Below are positions 60,861-64,000 of a stretch of 64,000 bases of DNA, piece by piece. The stretch is from assembly GCF_040802235.1 (NCBI RefSeq), contig NC_133161.1:45683001-45747000 (forward strand). The letters run 5' to 3'. Made by a program: the position numbers and the translations under genes. Position 1 is the first letter of the stretch; every line of letters starts with the position of its first letter. Origin of the DNA: Manis javanica. Lineage: Eukaryota; Chordata; Mammalia; Pholidota; Manidae. Below the pieces are notes generated by a model, which was given only the letters and a program-made list of their open reading frames with translations, was not told the origin of the DNA and did no database searches.

Positions 60861-61759
60861 ATTGATTATCTGCAGCAATTACATATTTGGATGGGATCCA
60901 AAACAAGATACAGAACGTGGGAAAATGCCAATGTTTTGTGAATCTAAAGGAGTTTTTAGGACAAAAAGAGTTCTTTTAAACAATAAAACTATGGATGAAA
61001 GAATTAGTGTAAGATTTTAAAATTACGCAAGTGCAGGATTAATTTTACAAATGGTACAGTCATCATTTATTGGTCTTCCTGGGAGAGGAAATGTATTTTG
61101 GATAGTAATCCACTCTAATTTTGATTATTTTCTATCGAGTGAAATTAAAATACTTATATGAAGGTTTTCCAAGTCTTACTGGACAGATTTTGCTCCATTT
61201 CTCACAGAGCTCTGCCAGCCCTCAGTCCTGTCCCTTACCATGAACTGCTTGGCGAGTCCAAGTTCTCCTTTCTCTCTTCTTCAACACAGCCTAGAGCTGG
61301 TAGGGTCAATCACACTTGATGCAAAATCTTCCTCATCCTGGAAGTTTACCCTGATGAGTCTTTGGTCATGTGCTTCCCAGTTCTAAAATAAGCTTTTTCA
61401 TGATTAAAAAAGAAAAACTCACATACTTTCTTTTAATGTAAGGTGTTCATAATCCCTATATAAACAATTTCCTTTGGAGTAAGTCTTTATTATTCATGCA
61501 TTAAATGCTAAACTTTATTCTTCTGCTGGTACCCAAGTTTGATTCACTAATTTAAATCCCTTTAAGCCATTTTCATAAAGTCTGTTTATTAAATCTCTTT
61601 AGACAATCACATGCTTTGCTATTTTATAAATTACTGATTTGAGGAAATAAAAAACTTCTTTTCTATATATATCAAATTTAGAAGTGCCAATCAAGTTCTT
61701 GATTGTATTTAAAAGACCCCATATGTATGTATATGTATACATGCATAGTTTTATATACA

Positions 61760-61760
<1 letters not shown>
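60861..61760. other. Unique intergenic sequence
   Basis: No gene or repeat was recognised. Confidence 0.45.

Positions 61761-61761
<1 letters not shown>

Positions 61762-61793
<32 letters not shown>
61762..61793. repeat. (GT)16 microsatellite
   Basis: This is an uninterrupted run of 16 GT units. Confidence 0.95.
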
Positions 61794-61797
<4 letters not shown>

Positions 61798-61932
61798 TGA
61801 TCATTATAATTTCCCTGCTATGTATTTCTGGATATTTATAAGTGAATTAAAGTGTGGTGGGAAAAGATCCCAGTTACTCTTAACAACTAAAAGCACTCTC
61901 TTGTAAAGTCTGCTGAAAGCAAGTGGTATTCA

Positions 61933-63076
61933 TTTATTCTTTTCCTTGAAGTTCATAACAGGTAGAATTTTGTTAAGAATCTTCAGGTTGGTAGATTTAA
62001 AGACTTTGAAACTAGATAAATGCACAAGTCAGACTAAAGAAATAAGCCTTTGAAGCAAAGGGGTGGGGAAAAAAGTGGCTTTGCACAAACTAAGAGTTCA
62101 TGTTCTATCTGTCTGAGTATTTTCAAACAATTGTTAGTCAATAAGGTTAACAATGGATACTGAAAATTACTAGCACTGTGACTTACTCTACCTGTATGAA
62201 GGTGCACTGAAGTAAAAGAGAATTTAGGAATAATGAATTAGTACCTCCCCTCTCTTCCTCAAATTTGTTTAGTAAATAGGGATATCCAGGTAACTGGTTC
62301 CAGTCTGGGTGTTGCTAGTTTCTAGAAATGGTCTCCTCCTGAAGCTTTCCAAGAGTAGCTGTTAGGTTGATGGCAAATGATTAACTCTGTCACCTTGGGT
62401 TTTGCATGCCTGCTTTTAAATAGGATGGGCTTCAGTCTTGCAATGGAAAAAATACAAAAGTCACCTTCAGCCTTACAGTACAACAATTTTAATAATCCAC
62501 ACTAAAATAGACAGCACAGTTTTGTAGATCAACATTGAAAGCAATTTTGCCTTACTTAAAATGCTTCTACTTAAGAATGCTTCCTGTTTCTCCTGTCCCT
62601 TCACTTAGGGTGTAAGTCTACAGAAGTACTTCTAAAGTGCATTTCTTGGGCATTTAAAACAGCACTGTGATTTGCTTTACAATAGCGAGTCCAGAATCAG
62701 AGCAGGGATTCCTCATTTGAGGAGCTGTGCAGGTCCACTTAAGCCACCATCTCTTAGAAAAGGACTCTTGTCACTCCCCAGGTGACACAAGGGGTTGAGG
62801 CCCCAGAATGGCTTTTTGGGGAAAAAAATTATGCCAATTTCCTCTGCGGAAGGTGTTTTCTCTGATCACAACTATTTAATGCATCCTTGAGTTATGAACT
62901 ATTGAAAACTCAATTGACATGTGAGTTTCCAGGAATATAAAATAGTGGAGGGCTTGTGTGAATATTCTGAATTTGGTGGGATGAGACACCAAGTACAGGG
63001 GCAGGCCAGGATTCTCGGGTTTAGATGGGGAATGGAGGGCAGTGGTGGGAAGAGAGGCAGTCCTCGAGGGCTTCAG
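61933..63076 (-). other. PRR15: Probable PRR15 3' UTR and downstream flank
   Basis: This is unique sequence directly downstream of the PRR15 stop codon with no recognisable repeat. On the minus strand, ATTAAA-type poly(A) signals lie at 62875-62880 and 62488-62493, and a canonical AATAAA lies at 61933-61938, about 1.1 kb from the stop. Which one is used cannot be read from sequence alone, so the left end given is an outer limit. Confidence 0.35.
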
Positions 63077-63466
63077 CTACTGCTTGTCATCGTGGGGGTC
63101 ACCGGGGAAGCCCGCCTCCTCTGGGGACCTGGCTCCCTCAGGGAGAAGAGTGGCTCGCACTTTCCTCTTTTCCTTAAAACGGCCGGAGCGCGAGATCTTC
63201 AAACTGCGGCGGCTGTTGCCGGATTTCTCCCCGCACAGCTTGTCTGGCTTGTGGGGATCCCCAGAGCCCCCGAGGAGATTGGGGTGTTGATTCTCCTGGG
63301 AGCTGCTAGTCCAGTCCGGGCTGGACGGCGCAGGCGGCGCGGGCTCCCCCAGGGCAGGCTGGGAGGGAGGCTGCGCTCCAACCGAGGCTTCCTTGCTTTT
63401 CTTCCTGCTGTTGGCTAGCGATTTCCACCAGGGGCCCGAGCTGCCCGTGTCGCCGCTGTCGGCCAT
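63077..63466 (-). CDS. PRR15: PRR15, proline-rich protein 15 (complete, 129 aa)
   Basis: This is an intact single-exon reading frame of 129 codons plus TAG, the same length as human PRR15, which it matches almost throughout by eye. It opens [17 protein letters not shown] and ends GDPHDDKQ. Visible parts are a short acidic/serine N-terminus, a WWKSL segment (residues 13-17), a basic patch RKKSK (21-25), a proline-rich stretch (about 33-50), and a strongly basic block (about 86-104, including [10 protein letters not shown]) that looks like a nuclear localisation signal. The ATG has G at -3 and G at +4, and it is the first in-frame ATG after a good splice acceptor. The frame stays open upstream to that acceptor but has no other ATG. 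PRR15 is known as a small nuclear protein of trophoblast and gut epithelium, linked to Wnt signalling and conceptus survival; its biochemical activity is unknown. The frame lies in a CpG island, which explains its GC-rich codons. Confidence 0.96.
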   Translation of the reverse strand: MADSGDTGSSGPWWKSLANSRKKSKEASVGAQPPSQPALGEPAPPAPSSPDWTSSSQENQHPNLLGGSGDPHKPDKLCGEKSGNSRRSLKISRSGRFKEKRKVRATLLPEGARSPEEAGFPGDPHDDKQ

Positions 63467-63606
63467 GCCAGCCGGCCGCGGGCCCGCGGTGCCGCCGGTG
63501 GGAAAGGGCCTCGGCGGCAGCGGCCGCCCTCTCCCCGTGGCCTCCGGATTCCACTCCGCCGGTTCGCCGGCCTCCCGCAAGCGCGTTGCGGGGCGGGAGC
63601 CGAGGC

Positions 63607-63626
63607 CTGTGCCGGGGAAGAAAGCA
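63607..63626 (-). promoter_or_regulatory. PRR15: Predicted splice acceptor of the PRR15 coding exon
   Basis: On the minus strand a pyrimidine tract (TTGCTTTCTTCCCC) runs into GGCACAG, giving a consensus acceptor 140 bases upstream of the PRR15 ATG. The coding exon would then start at 63606. Known mammalian PRR15 genes have a non-coding first exon and carry the whole reading frame in the next exon, so the position fits. The splice site itself is inferred. Confidence 0.6.
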
Positions 63627-63653
63627 ATGCTTGGTTACCGGGGTTATCACAGT

Positions 63654-63659
63654 CACGTG
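63654..63659. promoter_or_regulatory. Canonical E-box CACGTG upstream of PRR15
   Basis: A palindromic CACGTG lies about 190 bases upstream of the PRR15 ATG inside the CpG island, in the predicted intron next to the acceptor. It is a consensus site for MYC/MAX/USF-type bHLH factors. Use of the site is unproven. Confidence 0.35.
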
Positions 63660-64000
63660 CCCCCAATCCTATCTCCTCCCTTTCGCCCTGCCCCTCCCTG
63701 GGGCGGCCGGGGTCTGAAAGCCCGGAGACGGCAGCCCTCAGAGGTCACCGACGCGACCCCCAAGGCGCCGGCGAGCGAGTGGCCTCCCGGGCGCCGCCGT
63801 CGGGTCCCGAGACGGTCTCGGCGGCCCCACGCTCCAGCTTTGCCTGGCCGCCGGGGGAGGGGCGGCGGTCAGAGCGCCAGGGGCACCCGAGGGGAAGAGG
63901 GCGGCTGTTCGTGGGCGTCTTAACCCGGCCGGAGAAGGAACACGGCCTGTCCTGTCCTGTCCCTCTGCTTGACTGTAGACAGACTCCCAAAGGTGACCCA

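Larger units (their letters stand above)
63100..63935. promoter_or_regulatory. PRR15: CpG island over PRR15 coding exon and its upstream flank
   Basis: Dense CpG dinucleotides and high GC content begin just inside the PRR15 3' coding end and continue about 470 bases upstream of its ATG, in sharp contrast to the AT-rich flank. The island also drives several long overlapping open frames on both strands that are not genes. It may be the edge of the PRR15 promoter region or an exonic island; the transcription start is not visible. Confidence 0.85.

Noticed and set aside
63393..63923. 176-codon plus-strand frame and other long frames at the right edge
   Set aside because: They overlap PRR15 on the opposite strand or other frames of the CpG island, where stop codons are rare. 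Composition is Arg/Pro/Gly-rich with no homology recognised.

Overview
This window looks like nuclear DNA from a placental mammal. It is mostly AT-rich intergenic sequence with ancient mammalian repeats (MIR, L2, MaLR and ERV LTRs, hAT-Charlie MITEs, old L1 fragments), and it has one protein-coding gene. That gene is PRR15 (proline rich 15), on the minus strand at the right edge. Its whole 129-residue reading frame sits in one exon inside a CpG island (about 63.1-63.9 kb). A good splice acceptor lies just upstream of the ATG, so the first non-coding exon and the promoter are probably beyond position 64000.

None of the abundant young SINEs of primates, rodents, carnivores, ruminants or horses was recognised in 64 kb; MIR is the only SINE seen. 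There are several L1 3' ends of a laurasiatherian look, and one young retroposed unit with a perfect 17-bp target-site duplication (23.3-23.9 kb). SINE-poor sequence of this kind would fit a pangolin (Pholidota), but that is an inference, not a demonstration.

Layout. 0-5 kb: an antisense MaLR LTR, a small open frame with a hydrophobic C-terminus (799-951), a hAT MITE, and a MIR split by a solo LTR. 5-16 kb: antisense L2, a HAL1/L1 ORF1-like fragment, two related palindromic elements, MIR, and an antisense MLT1 LTR. 16-24 kb: a long TTTC microsatellite at the tail of an antisense L1, a degenerate L1 ORF2 piece, a long antisense L1 3' UTR, and the young retroposon. 24-37 kb: mostly unique sequence with L2 and MIR relics, GC-richer unique blocks at 28.9-30.7 kb, and a strong CTCF-type motif at 31.45 kb. 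37-52 kb: several L1 3' ends on both strands, an ERV1-like LTR with TATA box and poly(A) signal, L2, and an L1 ORF1/3' UTR piece with a G-quadruplex motif. 52-60 kb: a CpG-enriched unique block, MaLR LTRs (one nested inside another), and L2 and MIR pieces. 60-63 kb: AT-rich unique sequence with homeodomain-type motifs, then the PRR15 3' region.

The 60 kb to the left of PRR15 is its downstream flank. No second gene could be supported there, so any function it has is more likely regulatory. Repeat calls come from remembered consensus patterns, not a database search. Subfamily names and ends are therefore approximate.
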